Origin: an uncultured Fibrobacter sp. | Lineage (GTDB): Bacteria > Fibrobacterota > Fibrobacteria > Fibrobacterales > Fibrobacteraceae | Direction of reading: 5' to 3' | Assembly: GCA_946408125.1 (NCBI GenBank) | Contig: CAMJQW010000020.1 | Span: 1-37,568, forward strand | DNA length: 37,568 bases | Shown: positions 7,391-15,761 of the stretch, piece after piece | Layout: every line of letters begins with the position of its first letter | Numbering within the stretch: position 1 is the first letter of the stretch | Notes under the pieces: model-generated | What the model was told of the DNA's origin: nothing | What the model saw: the letters and a program-made list of their open reading frames with translations, nothing else | The model's database searches: none | Made by a program: the position numbers and the translations under genes

Positions 7391-8808
7391 TACTTGTTCA
7401 GCTTTTCGGTCGCGGCGGCGACGCTGAGCAGATCCGTTTCCTGGAAAGGCTTGCTAATCCACTGGAGGCCGACGGGAAGTCCGCCCGCCATGCCGCACGG
7501 AACGCTCACGCCCGGAAGACCGGCGAGGTTCAGGCTAACGGTGTAGATGTCGGAGAGGTACACGGCCATCGGGTCGGACTCGTTCATGCCGCACTTGAGC
7601 GGGAGGCCCGGCATCGTGGGGCTAGCAATCACGTCCACGCTTTCGAAAGCCTTGTTGAAGTCGTCGGTGATGAGGCGGCGCACCTTCTGGGCCTGCACGT
7701 AGTAGGCGTCGTAGAAGCCTGCAGAAAGAACGTAGCTTCCGAGGAGGATGCGGCGCTGCACTTCCTTGCCGAAGCCTTCGCTGCGGGACTTGGCGTACAG
7801 GTCGAACAGCTTGCGGGCTTCCTTGCTGCGGTAGCCGTAGCGGACGCCGTCGTAGCGGCTAAGGTTGCTGCTTGCTTCGGCGGTCGCGATGATGTAGTAG
7901 CTGGACACCGCGAAACCGATGTGCGGGAGGCTCACTTCCTTGAGCGTGGCGCCTTCGGCTTCCATCTTCTTGAGCATTGCCTCGATAGCGGCCTTGCAGT
8001 CGGCATCGAGACCTTCGGCGAAATATTCCTTCGGGACGCCGATGACCTTGCCCTTCACGCCCGCGTCGAGCTTCGCGGTGAAGTCCTCGGGTTCGCGGGT
8101 GCTGGTGGTGTTGTCGTGCGGGTCGATACCGCAGATGGCGTTAAGGAGCGTGGCGCAGTCGGCGACGGTAGAACCGAAGGGGCCGATCTGGTCCAGAGAG
8201 CTTGCGTAGGCGAGCAGGCCATAGCGGGACACGCGGCCGTAGGTGGGCTTGAGGCCCACAACGCCTGTGCACGCGGCAGGCTGACGAATGGATCCGCCGG
8301 TGTCGGAGCCGAGCGCACAGGCGACCGTGCCACTGGCCACGGCTACGGCCGAACCGCCGCTGGAACCGCCCGGAACGCGGGATTCGTCGAGCGGGTTCTT
8401 GACCGGCCCGTAGTACGAAGTCTCATTGCTCGAGCCCATCGCGAATTCGTCCATGTTCGTCTTGCCCACGATGACTGCCCCGGCGGCCTCGAGCTTCTCG
8501 ACGGCTGTCGCGGTGTAGGGGGCTACAAAATTGTCCAGGATCTTGGAGGCCGCCGTGGTGCGTGTGCCTTCGAGGCACATGTTGTCCTTCACGGCCACGG
8601 GAATGCCGTCCAGCGCGCCCAGGCTCTTGCCTTCGGCACGGCGCTTGTCCGATTCCGCGGCCTTCGCGAGCGCGCGTTCGTTCAGTACAGAAATATAGGC
8701 GTTCAGGTTCTTGGTAGATTCAATCTTTGCGAGAGAGGCTTGCGCCAGTGCGACCGCGGAGGTTTCCCCGCTCGCGAGCTTGGCGCTCAAATCCTTGATG
8801 GTTTCCAT
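7390..8808 (-). CDS. gatA: Aspartyl/glutamyl-tRNA amidotransferase subunit A
   Basis: GatA is the amidase of GatCAB. It frees ammonia from glutamine to convert Glu-tRNA(Gln) or Asp-tRNA(Asn) to the correct amide form. The 472-residue length is normal for the family. The amidase-signature triad is visible: Lys74 in GIPVAVKDNM, Ser149 in VPGGSSGGSAVAVASG, and the nucleophile Ser173 in GSDTGGSIRQPA, followed by GLKPTYGRVSRYG. I use the ATG at 8808, which has GGAGG eight bases upstream. A start at 8829 would remove that ribosome site and lengthen the overlap with the preceding gene. The start overlaps the DUF4321 stop by one base. gatB and gatC are not in the window. ATG and stop overlaps on both sides imply one operon. 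Confidence 0.97.
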   Translation of the reverse strand: METIKDLSAKLASGETSAVALAQASLAKIESTKNLNAYISVLNERALAKAAESDKRRAEGKSLGALDGIPVAVKDNMCLEGTRTTAASKILDNFVAPYTATAVEKLEAAGAVIVGKTNMDEFAMGSSNETSYYGPVKNPLDESRVPGGSSGGSAVAVASGTVACALGSDTGGSIRQPAACTGVVGLKPTYGRVSRYGLLAYASSLDQIGPFGSTVADCATLLNAICGIDPHDNTTSTREPEDFTAKLDAGVKGKVIGVPKEYFAEGLDADCKAAIEAMLKKMEAEGATLKEVSLPHIGFAVSSYYIIATAEASSNLSRYDGVRYGYRSKEARKLFDLYAKSRSEGFGKEVQRRILLGSYVLSAGFYDAYYVQAQKVRRLITDDFNKAFESVDVIASPTMPGLPLKCGMNESDPMAVYLSDIYTVSLNLAGLPGVSVPCGMAGGLPVGLQWISKPFQETDLLSVAAATEKLNK

Positions 8809-9137
8809 TATCTGCTTCCTCCGGACCATTTCATGATGTAAATGGCCACGATCATGCCGACGATGCTTACTACGTTAATCTTGAGACCGAAGCCCAGGGC
8901 GAGCTTGATCATGTAAAGGTTGATGACTATCGGATCCGCCTTGTCGCCCAGGAATCCCAGGTTCAAGTCGAAGGACGCCACGAAGAAGTTGCGTACGATG
9001 TTGTCGTAACCGCCGGCGTTCATGAGTTCGCCGAGTTCCCCGAAGAGGAGCCCGAGGCATTCACCGAGTACTCCGCCGATGATGAGGCCGAGCACGATAA
9101 AGAGGATGAGTCGTCCGAGAGAGTTTCTGTTAGTCAT
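8808..9137 (-). CDS. DUF4321 small membrane protein
   Basis: This 109-residue protein has two clear membrane helices. One is near the N-terminus (LILFIVLGLIIGGVLGECLG) and one is at the C-terminus (INVVSIVGMIVAIYIM), with a loop containing FGELGELMN and NLGFL. The order (N-terminal Gly-rich helix, central phenylalanine-rich segment, final helix of the form LK-N--S--G) fits DUF4321, a small family of unknown function. I use the ATG at 9137 (MTNRNSLGRL). A longer frame starting at 9206 would overlap ung by 44 bases and place non-membrane sequence before the first helix. The ATG lacks a ribosome site and stands 7 bases after a TATATT box, so it may be translated from a leaderless mRNA. Confidence 0.8.
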   Translation of the reverse strand: MTNRNSLGRLILFIVLGLIIGGVLGECLGLLFGELGELMNAGGYDNIVRNFFVASFDLNLGFLGDKADPIVINLYMIKLALGFGLKINVVSIVGMIVAIYIMKWSGGSR

Positions 9138-9144
9138 GTTAGTT

Positions 9145-9150
9145 AATATA
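9145..9150 (-). promoter_or_regulatory. -10-like TATATT box directly before the DUF4321 start
   Basis: The minus strand reads TCTATATTAACTAACATG, so the start codon lies where transcription would begin. It would give gatA and its neighbours a promoter inside the larger run. Confidence 0.45.
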
Positions 9151-9162
9151 GAAAAAGGTCTG

Positions 9163-9837
9163 CTACTTAATGCTCCAGTCGATGGGTTCGAGGCCCTTAC
9201 TGACAAGGTATTCGTTCGCCTTGCTGAAATGCTTGCATCCGAAGAACCCGCGGTAGGCCGAAAGCGGGCTCGGGTGCGGTGCGGTGAGTATCAGGTGCCC
9301 GCGGTTGGGGGCCACAAGCGATTGCTTCTTGATGGCGAAACTGCCCCAGAGCAGAAAAACGAGATTCTCGCGCACTTCGGAGAGGCGCTGGATGACGGTG
9401 TCGGTGAACTGCTGCCAACCGATTCCCGCGTGGCTTGCCGCCATGTGGGCGCGTACCGTGAGGGATGCGTTCAGGAGCAGTATTCCCTGGTGCGCCCAGC
9501 TTTCGAGGTTCCCGTGCGGAGGCGGGTTGATGCCGAGGTCGTCGTGCAGTTCCTGGAAGATGTTCACGAGCGACGGGGGAGGCTCGATACCCATGGGCAC
9601 CGAGAAGCACAGCCCGTGTGCCTGGCCCGGATTGTGGTAGGGGTCCTGCCCGATGATGACCGCCTTGACCTTGTCGACGGGACAGTAGTCGAGCGCCGCG
9701 AAAATCTTGGAGCCGGGCGGATACACGACGTGGTGCTCCGCCTTCTCCTGTAGGAGTTTTTCTTTAATTTGTTTGAAATAAGGCTGCTCGAACTGGTCGG
9801 CGAGCAGGTCCAGCCAGGATTGTTCAAGTTTTACCAT
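9163..9837 (-). CDS. ung: Uracil-DNA glycosylase, family 1
   Basis: This enzyme removes uracil from DNA as the first step of base-excision repair. The 224-residue length is normal. Family-1 motifs are complete: the water-activating loop GQDPYHNPGQAHGLCFSV with Asp65, the LLNASLTVR uracil-contact segment (121-129), LLWGSFA (163-169), and the minor-groove loop HPSPLSAYRGFFG with His188. Start MVKLEQSWLDLL at 9837 follows 4 bases after the stop of the upstream methyltransferase gene, with which it is probably co-transcribed. The palindrome at 9841-9867 lies just at this junction and could affect its translation. Confidence 0.98.
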   Translation of the reverse strand: MVKLEQSWLDLLADQFEQPYFKQIKEKLLQEKAEHHVVYPPGSKIFAALDYCPVDKVKAVIIGQDPYHNPGQAHGLCFSVPMGIEPPPSLVNIFQELHDDLGINPPPHGNLESWAHQGILLLNASLTVRAHMAASHAGIGWQQFTDTVIQRLSEVRENLVFLLWGSFAIKKQSLVAPNRGHLILTAPHPSPLSAYRGFFGCKHFSKANEYLVSKGLEPIDWSIK

Positions 9838-9840
9838 GTT

Positions 9841-9867
9841 GTCATGCCCGCGGAGGCGGGCATCTCC
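9841..9867. repeat. REP-like palindrome forming the 3' end of the methyltransferase gene
   Basis: ATGCCCGC-GGAG-GCGGGCAT (9844-9863) has perfect 8-bp arms, inside GTCATGCCCGCGGAGGCGGG and CATCTCC. It resembles the widespread GTCATNCCCGCG-type intergenic palindromes. Here it encodes the last residues (RRCPPPRA) and the stop of the 9842-11143 gene. Confidence 0.65.
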
Positions 9868-11143
9868 TTGTTAAAATTGCGATTTTCTCGCCACGGAAGC
9901 GGGTGTAGAATAGAAATGCGGAATTCTTTCCCTTCGGCTTCAGGCGCTTGGCTTCGGCATCGGGGTCGAGCTTCACGCCGCGCAGCTTGAGCGTGATTTT
10001 CCCGATGTCGTGTTCCTTGAGCATAGCGCGGACGGCGCCGGTCGCGATTTCGGTATGCGCGAGGATCTCGTAGCTCGCGAATGCGGGCGCGGGGAGAGGC
10101 TTGTCGCTTGAAACATACGCGATGCCTTCCGAAATCAGGTGCGCGCCCGGGTCACAGGCGAGGGCTGCGTCGCTGAAGATGCGGCTACGGATGAGCACGG
10201 GCGCGGGTTCCGCGATGTACTTTCCGATTTCTCCTAGCGGCAGGTCGCTCCGGCTTGTCGCCGTGCGGTAGGTACGGTCCTTGCCTTCGAGGCTGTCGTT
10301 CCGGTCGAGTTTTTCCTGCAGGTCGTCGTCGAGCGTCTCGAGCGAGCGGTCGCGCCTGCGGGTCCATTCGGCGACGGTTTCGCCGTTCTTGTCAACGATG
10401 ATGGCGCGGACGGTATCGGGATTCTTCGCGAGTTCTCCGAAGAGAACGAGGCATTCGCGGCAGTCGCTATGACCGCCCAGGTACAGGATTTCTGTGCCGT
10501 CGGGAATTTCGGCGGGCGGGTATCCCGGCGGGAGTTTCGCCATGCCGCCCCTGTAATGATTGCTGATTTCCACGACTTCTTCGAGCGTGGGCGTGAGGTT
10601 ACGCAGGTCGCGCTGGTTTTCGCCTTCGATGGCGCGGCGTGCCGGGTCTATGGTGAAGTAGTCCGCGCCTTCAACGGAGCGCACGTCGGCGCACCTGACG
10701 GATGCGTTCTTTCCGAACGCCTTCAAGTTGTACATGTACATCGCGAGGCGGTTCTCGTCGAGGTCTACGCCCGTGAGCGTGAGCGATGCGGGCAGGTAGA
10801 AGCTGTCGCCGCCCATGCCGCAGCACAGGTCGTTTACGGAACCTTCGCGGGGCCAGAGGTTCGCTTTCCACCGCCCGATATCCTGCGCGGTGCTCTGCTC
10901 CAGCGCGAGCCTGTCGCACAGGAGGGAGAGCTCGGATTGCTTACCCGCTATACCGTCTGTATCGAATTTCTTGCGGAACTTGGGGACGAGCGCCATGTAG
11001 TCCATGATGGCGGCGCGGTCCTCGTTGCTGTAGCCCGCCTTGTTGAGCGCGGTCGAGACCTGCAGAGCGTCCCACTTGCGCGCAAGGGCTTCTTCGATAA
11101 AGCCCTGGACGGAATCGGATGCGAGCAAATCCCATGGTTGCAT
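9842..11143 (-). CDS. Class I SAM-dependent methyltransferase with THUMP-like C-terminal domain
   Basis: This 433-residue protein has an N-terminal helical part (1-95, with ALVPKFRKKF), a Rossmann methyltransferase core and a C-terminal THUMP-like domain (about 330-425, with GVKLDPDAEAKRLK and a FLFYTRFRG strand). The SAM-binding motif I is DLCCGMGGDSFYLP, followed by TGVDLDENRLAMYMYNLKAFG. TIDPARR takes the catalytic-motif place, and a Cys-rich HSDCRECLVLFGEL lies after it. This layout matches a conserved bacterial family annotated as THUMP-like methyltransferase. The substrate is not established, though RNA is likely. The start is an ATG at 11143, 6 bases after a TAAATT box and without a ribosome site, so possibly leaderless. 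The last eight codons come from a palindromic repeat. It is the first gene of the run to 6599. Confidence 0.82.
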   Translation of the reverse strand: MQPWDLLASDSVQGFIEEALARKWDALQVSTALNKAGYSNEDRAAIMDYMALVPKFRKKFDTDGIAGKQSELSLLCDRLALEQSTAQDIGRWKANLWPREGSVNDLCCGMGGDSFYLPASLTLTGVDLDENRLAMYMYNLKAFGKNASVRCADVRSVEGADYFTIDPARRAIEGENQRDLRNLTPTLEEVVEISNHYRGGMAKLPPGYPPAEIPDGTEILYLGGHSDCRECLVLFGELAKNPDTVRAIIVDKNGETVAEWTRRRDRSLETLDDDLQEKLDRNDSLEGKDRTYRTATSRSDLPLGEIGKYIAEPAPVLIRSRIFSDAALACDPGAHLISEGIAYVSSDKPLPAPAFASYEILAHTEIATGAVRAMLKEHDIGKITLKLRGVKLDPDAEAKRLKPKGKNSAFLFYTRFRGEKIAILTRRCPPPRA

Positions 11144-11149
11144 GGTTTA

Positions 11150-11155
11150 AATTTA
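11150..11155 (-). promoter_or_regulatory. -10-like TAAATT box directly before the methyltransferase start
   Basis: The minus strand reads TAATCTAAATTTAAACCATG; 6 bases separate TAAATT from the start codon at 11143. No purine-rich ribosome site is present. Confidence 0.45.
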
Positions 11156-11209
11156 GATTATTTGCCTTTTTTTACGGCTTGTGGCGTTGGCTTTGCGAAA
11201 CTTTTAGTA

Positions 11210-11215
11210 TAGATT
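11210..11215 (+). promoter_or_regulatory. -10-like TAGATT box directly before the GH53 start
   Basis: The plus strand reads AGTATAGATTTTAGGCATG; 6 bases separate TAGATT from the ATG at 11222. The box could also be read as TATAGA (11208-11213). The only ribosome-site-like sequence is a weak TTAGG. Confidence 0.4.
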
Positions 11216-11221
11216 TTAGGC

Positions 11222-12709
11222 ATGGAATATCGTAAGGGGACAATTGGTTTGGTTTCGGCTGGCGCATTCGCGGCGCTGGCCCTGTTCGGCTGTAGCGGGG
11301 AATCAACGTCGTCTGCCGAAGGTACGATTATTTCGGAGGAGCTGTCCGCTGGGACGCTTTCATCCGATGCCGCCCTGCCGTATTCTTCCTGTTCCGCGGG
11401 TGAGCAATCCTCCGGGTCGGCCCCGCTTTCTTCGGCAGGGCTTGAGTCTTCGTCCGCAATTGAATCGCCGAACTCCAGTTCTTTCTTAGGGCAGCAGAGC
11501 TCGTCTTCACACGACCCGCGTTCTTCTGCGTCTGAACCTCCGCGTTCTTCTTCCGGCGGCTCGCATTCCTCGGCTTTTGAGCCTCCGCGCTCTTCGGTGC
11601 ATGAGCCTCCGCCTTCGTCCTCGTCTAAAATTCCGCAGTCCTCCGCTTCCGAACCGCCGCTCAGTTTCGGTTTCTACACCGGCGCCGACATCTCGACCGT
11701 GCAGGAATACGAACGCTTCGGCGCGAAGTTCTTCGACGTTGACGGAACCGAGAAGGACATTTTCACGCTCCTCAAGGACCACGGCTTCAACGCCATCCGC
11801 CTCAAGACATTCGTGAGTCCGAAGGCGAAGTACGGCTATGCCGCGTCGGGTTGCGATCACGATGCCGAAGCTTACGCCGACAAGGACCATATCGTCGCCT
11901 ATGCGCAAAAGATCAAGGCCGCCGGCATGGCATTTTTGCTCGATATCCACTACAGCGACAACTGGGCCGATCCCGGCAAGCAGATCATTCCCGAGCGTTG
12001 GCGCAAGGTCGGCAGTTCCGATGCGCTCGCCGATTCCGTGTATGCCTACACCCTCGATTTGATGAATGCGCTCAAGCAGGTGAATTCGCTCCCCGCGATG
12101 GTGCAGGTTGGCAACGAGACGACCCCGGGCATCCTCATCCATGTACCGAACAGCAGTACGGACTGCTGGGGTAACGGCGTGGACAAGGCCTCTACCTCGA
12201 TTAACGGCGACATGGGTACCTCGAGCGGCAAGGCGAACGCGGCCAAGTATTTCAAGGCGGGCATCAAGGCGGTCAAGGAGGTTTCTCCCTCGACAAAGAC
12301 CGTGCTGCACATCGAACGCATTCGCCAGTCGAATACGGTCACCTGGTGGATGCAGGAAATTTTCGATAACCAGAAGGTCCCTGCCGACGTGATGGGATTT
12401 TCCGCCTACACGGCGTACGGCGACAAGGCTCCCGATGACTGGAAATCGCTCTTCCAGACGGTTACTTCGAAATATTCGAAACTGGAATTCATCGTCGCGG
12501 AATACAACGGCGGCGATTCGGACAACCACTACAATTACGACGGCTCGCGCAAACGCACGAACGAGATGGTGAAGGGAATGGACCGCTGGATAGGCACGTT
12601 CTTCTGGGAACCGACGCTCAGCGGCGCCTGGGGCACAGCGCTCTTTGACTGGAAGGGCAGCGACCTATACGCGAACAGCAAGGCCTTCGAGGAATACCCT
12701 GTGCGGTAG
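11222..12709 (+). CDS. Glycoside hydrolase family 53 endo-beta-1,4-galactanase, lipoprotein
   Basis: This 495-residue protein has a lipoprotein signal ending LFGC (Cys24), a long Ser/Pro-rich linker (25-147) and a GH53 catalytic domain (about 148-495). GH53 enzymes cut beta-1,4-galactan in arabinogalactan side chains of pectin. Signature segments are DHGFNAIRLKTFVSP (186-200), DIHYSDNWADPGKQ (241-254), QVGNE with acid/base Glu299, and FIVAEYNGG with nucleophile Glu427. The HIERIRQSN strand lies between. The lipid anchor and linker suggest that the enzyme is held on the outer surface. The linker has EPPRSS-like units, unlike the plain SSSS clusters elsewhere. The gene has its own promoter beside the divergent methyltransferase gene, and lacks the 20-bp motif found before the mannanase. 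It ends 6 bases from a convergent lipoprotein gene. Confidence 0.93.
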   Translation: MEYRKGTIGLVSAGAFAALALFGCSGESTSSAEGTIISEELSAGTLSSDAALPYSSCSAGEQSSGSAPLSSAGLESSSAIESPNSSSFLGQQSSSSHDPRSSASEPPRSSSGGSHSSAFEPPRSSVHEPPPSSSSKIPQSSASEPPLSFGFYTGADISTVQEYERFGAKFFDVDGTEKDIFTLLKDHGFNAIRLKTFVSPKAKYGYAASGCDHDAEAYADKDHIVAYAQKIKAAGMAFLLDIHYSDNWADPGKQIIPERWRKVGSSDALADSVYAYTLDLMNALKQVNSLPAMVQVGNETTPGILIHVPNSSTDCWGNGVDKASTSINGDMGTSSGKANAAKYFKAGIKAVKEVSPSTKTVLHIERIRQSNTVTWWMQEIFDNQKVPADVMGFSAYTAYGDKAPDDWKSLFQTVTSKYSKLEFIVAEYNGGDSDNHYNYDGSRKRTNEMVKGMDRWIGTFFWEPTLSGAWGTALFDWKGSDLYANSKAFEEYPVR

Positions 12710-12715
12710 GCTATT

Positions 12716-13813
12716 CTAAATTTTGTGCTCAGCCATATATAGAGCCAGATAGTCGATTACGCCGGATTCTGCACCTTTTACGGGGGTGTAGCGCAAGTTG
12801 TTCTGCGCATCGGCGATAATGGCGATTCCCGCGATGTAATTTATCCAGTGGTAATCCTCGTGATACTTGAGGGCGACCTTTTTTTGCGAGCCGAAAACGG
12901 CGAGCGGCATTACGAAAATATCGTGTGATACCATGATGGTCACGCGGCTCCACTTGGGTAAATTCTTGAGAATGACCGTTTGCATAAATTCCTGTGCGCG
13001 GGGCTCCAGCTCGTAGAAAGCCTCGGGGTATCCGCCTTCGTATGCCCAGTGTGCCATAAGTTCGACGGAACTGCCTTTTAGGCCTAGAGCTGTTGCGTGT
13101 TGTGCGAGTGAATCTGCCGAAATTTTCAGGAACCAGTTGCCAGTGATGTCGTAGTTTGTTATGAGTTTTGGAAGAGTGACTTCTCCACGACCTTTCGAAA
13201 TGTTGTTTGCGGTCTCGTTGGTGCGAACGAATCCCGAAGTGACGTATGTGAATTCTTCATCGCTCCTGAGGGTTGTCCCCAGGTCTTGTGCCATTTGGAT
13301 TCCGTTCGCGGTGAGTTCTGTTTCCAGTGCCACGTCATCTTCGCGTTCGGAATGGCGGATGATGAATACCGCCTTCTCGTCGGGTGCGAGGCTCCTGTAG
13401 ACATCGGCGACGGTCGCGAAGCCATCTTTATCCAGTGTGACTTCTACAGGAACGGACTCCGAAGATTCCTCGGCAATCGTAGACGAAGAGGGATGTTCAA
13501 TTGAAGATGACGAAGCTGAAAAAGTCTCTATTGAAGATGACATCTCAAGCGAACGATTCCCGCTGGAAGAAGAAACCGGAATGGCATCGGACGACAATGC
13601 CGTCGAAGACCATTCCGGCGAATCCTGCGCAGATGACCCCCCAAACATTCCCCAGGAGTCGGGAGATTCTAGGCCAGATGAGCATGATTCAATATTCGAC
13701 GTATCGGATTGCAGGCTGGAAGAGTAATCCGAACCATCACACGCGACTAACACAGCGAAGACCGCGATGCATGTAAACTCAGCAAAGGATGTGGTAGGGT
13801 ACTGAGCGTGCAT
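12716..13813 (-). CDS. Lipoprotein with histidine phosphatase-superfamily domain
   Basis: This 365-residue protein has a lipoprotein signal ending VLVAC (Cys25), a Ser-rich linker to about residue 120, then a histidine phosphatase fold. The phospho-acceptor motif is IIRHSERED (His154) instead of the commoner RHG. LTANGIQMAQDLG follows, then TSGFVRTNETANNI with the conserved Arg, and a second histidine in IMVSHDIF (His297). The family includes acid phosphatases, phytases and sugar-phosphate phosphatases; the substrate here cannot be read. The start at 13813 (MHAQYPTTS) overlaps the upstream stop by one base (TGATG). A GTG at 13825 would give four more residues and is an alternative. It is the second gene after the SUMF1-like lipoprotein and probably shares its promoter. 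Confidence 0.8.
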   Translation of the reverse strand: MHAQYPTTSFAEFTCIAVFAVLVACDGSDYSSSLQSDTSNIESCSSGLESPDSWGMFGGSSAQDSPEWSSTALSSDAIPVSSSSGNRSLEMSSSIETFSASSSSIEHPSSSTIAEESSESVPVEVTLDKDGFATVADVYRSLAPDEKAVFIIRHSEREDDVALETELTANGIQMAQDLGTTLRSDEEFTYVTSGFVRTNETANNISKGRGEVTLPKLITNYDITGNWFLKISADSLAQHATALGLKGSSVELMAHWAYEGGYPEAFYELEPRAQEFMQTVILKNLPKWSRVTIMVSHDIFVMPLAVFGSQKKVALKYHEDYHWINYIAGIAIIADAQNNLRYTPVKGAESGVIDYLALYMAEHKI

Positions 13814-15723
13814 CACGATCCCCACTGGTAGTCACCCGCCTCGTAGACGGGATTTTCGCCATTAAAACCACGCGGACGCTTAATATTGTCGTCAAAAACA
13901 GTCTTGTTGAATATGCGAAAATCGCCGCGTTCATAATTTTGGAATGAAATGTGGCAGAAAATAGGACCCGCGGGCATGTACTCGCTGTAGCTCATGGAGC
14001 GTTCTCCTGCGGTATAGAGGTAGTTGTAGTATTTGCCGTTCAATATGATGTGTAGTCCGATGTTCCCGACGGTAAACCAGCGCCCTTTGGCGAGGATGTT
14101 CTCGTGGTGTGTATCGTCGTAATCCATTACCACGAATTCGGCGTCGCCGTTCTTGTCGAGGTGGAAACGGTACTTGTGGTTGCCGCCACAGCAGCGGCCA
14201 TCAAAGAACCAGGTGTATCCGCTTGCGGCGGCGATACGCGGGTCGCGTACGCTTGTGTCGGGATGGGCAATCTGCTCGTCGGTCACTAAGCGCTCGGGCT
14301 CCACTGCGGCAATCAGCTGTTCTAGTGTCTTCGGGTTGCTTACCGTCGGGAGGCTCACCTTGTTCTTCGCCTCGCTCAAGGCCCTTTTGTACAGGCGGTA
14401 GGGAATGCCGTCGTCACTGATCATGGTGAGTTCGTCTTCACTGAAAACGTAATAGGCGTAAGTCTTGGTGCCGCTCTTGGTGACCACGTTGAAACTGCGG
14501 TTGTTGAGCGTGTACCACTGTCCCGAAACATTCGGGAATCCCGAAAGGGCGGCGACCCCATCCCCGTCGATGACTACGGTGTAGTCATCGCTAATCCACG
14601 CTTCGTCTGCGGCGGTAATCAGGCGACAGTCGCGATTCTTGTCGCCATCGCATACGGCTGCAGAGGGGTTCGCCGCCTCGCAGGGGCCAACCATCCCCGG
14701 CGGAAACTCTGTAGACATCCCGATTCTAAATCCCATGTCGGCAGCGCCATCGCGACTGCGGATTGCACGGCGACTCACGCGTGCAAATTCGGCTGGCTCG
14801 CCGTAGCTACCGCCGCGTCGCGTCTTGTTGCCAGAACCCGTAAGCTGCACCGGATTTATCTTGTCGCCGGCGGTGTAGCCCACGAGCCAGTCGTACACCC
14901 ATTCCCAGGAATTGCCGCTCATGTCGTAGAGTCCGAGCTTGTTGGGCTTCTTGGTCGCTACATCGTGAGCCTTGCCCCCGCTGTTTTCGGAATACCAGGC
15001 GACATCATCGACGGTGTTGCTGCCCGAGAACTTGAAATTGTCTATAATGCCATCGCTGCCGCCTCGCGCTGCGAATTCCCATTCAGCATCCGTAAGCAGG
15101 CGGTATTGATGCCCGGTCAATTGTCCGAGCTTGCATGCAAAACTGTTCGCATCGAACCAACTCACACCTATTTTTGGGGCTTTTTCCGATTCCCAGGCGC
15201 TCTTTTTGCCGCCCATCACGGCGTTCCACTGCGCAATCGTCACTTCGGTTGGCGCAATATGGTAGCCATCTACAGACACCTTGTGGGACGGAGTCTCGTA
15301 AATCTTGTCCTGTTCGGCGCAGTTGTCGCACCCGCGCGTGTACGAACCGCCCGCTACATACACCATATCAAATACGGTCCCGTTCACCGTATCCGAAAAA
15401 TTTGCGGGAGAGACATAGACGAATTCAATTTCGCTGGAGGACGAAATGGAGAGAGAGGCAGAAGACGCAAGGGAAGAAAAGGAACTCGATGAAGGTGCTC
15501 CGGAAGAATACGCTACCGATGAAAGAGCTGTTGAGGACGAATATTCATTCGTGGGAGCCGCACCTGACGAAATCAAGACGGAATTTTCGCTTGAAGACGG
15601 CAGAGAACTGCTCGTGGGATTCTCATCCGACGAACTTGCCTCCACGGAGGAGTCTCCGCAATTCCAAACCAACCCAGCGGCAATCACCGTCACCGCTAAA
15701 ACACCCGAGGAATGCTTATACAT
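13813..15723 (-). CDS. SUMF1/FGE-like domain lipoprotein with a large unrecognised C-terminal region
   Basis: This 636-residue protein has a lipoprotein signal ending LVWNC (Cys22), a polyserine linker to about 100, and a SUMF1 (formylglycine-generating-enzyme-like) domain at about 115-345. The domain shows MVYVAGGSYTRGC, VSVDGYHIAPTEVTIAQWN, YRLLTDAEWEFAARGG, GLYDMSGNSWEWVYDW, RRGGSYG and the closing MGFRIGM. Many bacterial SUMF1 proteins are not sulfatase activators but binding or other modifying proteins. The remaining 290 residues look beta-rich and are not recognised. I use the ATG at 15723, preceded by GGAGG. In-frame starts at 15735 and 15750 have no such site. Upstream lie a TATATT box and the 20-bp motif shared with the mannanase, which suggests co-regulation with polysaccharide use. 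Confidence 0.82.
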   Translation of the reverse strand: MYKHSSGVLAVTVIAAGLVWNCGDSSVEASSSDENPTSSSLPSSSENSVLISSGAAPTNEYSSSTALSSVAYSSGAPSSSSFSSLASSASLSISSSSEIEFVYVSPANFSDTVNGTVFDMVYVAGGSYTRGCDNCAEQDKIYETPSHKVSVDGYHIAPTEVTIAQWNAVMGGKKSAWESEKAPKIGVSWFDANSFACKLGQLTGHQYRLLTDAEWEFAARGGSDGIIDNFKFSGSNTVDDVAWYSENSGGKAHDVATKKPNKLGLYDMSGNSWEWVYDWLVGYTAGDKINPVQLTGSGNKTRRGGSYGEPAEFARVSRRAIRSRDGAADMGFRIGMSTEFPPGMVGPCEAANPSAAVCDGDKNRDCRLITAADEAWISDDYTVVIDGDGVAALSGFPNVSGQWYTLNNRSFNVVTKSGTKTYAYYVFSEDELTMISDDGIPYRLYKRALSEAKNKVSLPTVSNPKTLEQLIAAVEPERLVTDEQIAHPDTSVRDPRIAAASGYTWFFDGRCCGGNHKYRFHLDKNGDAEFVVMDYDDTHHENILAKGRWFTVGNIGLHIILNGKYYNYLYTAGERSMSYSEYMPAGPIFCHISFQNYERGDFRIFNKTVFDDNIKRPRGFNGENPVYEAGDYQWGS

Positions 15724-15761
15724 AGGCACCTCCATCGAGCCCAAAACCATAACCCGAACTT

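Noticed and set aside
7381..8841. Long plus-strand open frame opposite gatA (486 codons)
   Set aside because: The strand opposite carries intact gatA with its catalytic triad. The frame has no recognisable motif and overlaps three coupled genes.
9769..9990. 73-codon plus-strand frame containing VMPAEAGIS
   Set aside because: This peptide is the typical translation of the GTCATGCCCGC-type intergenic palindrome, and the frame lies opposite ung and the methyltransferase gene.
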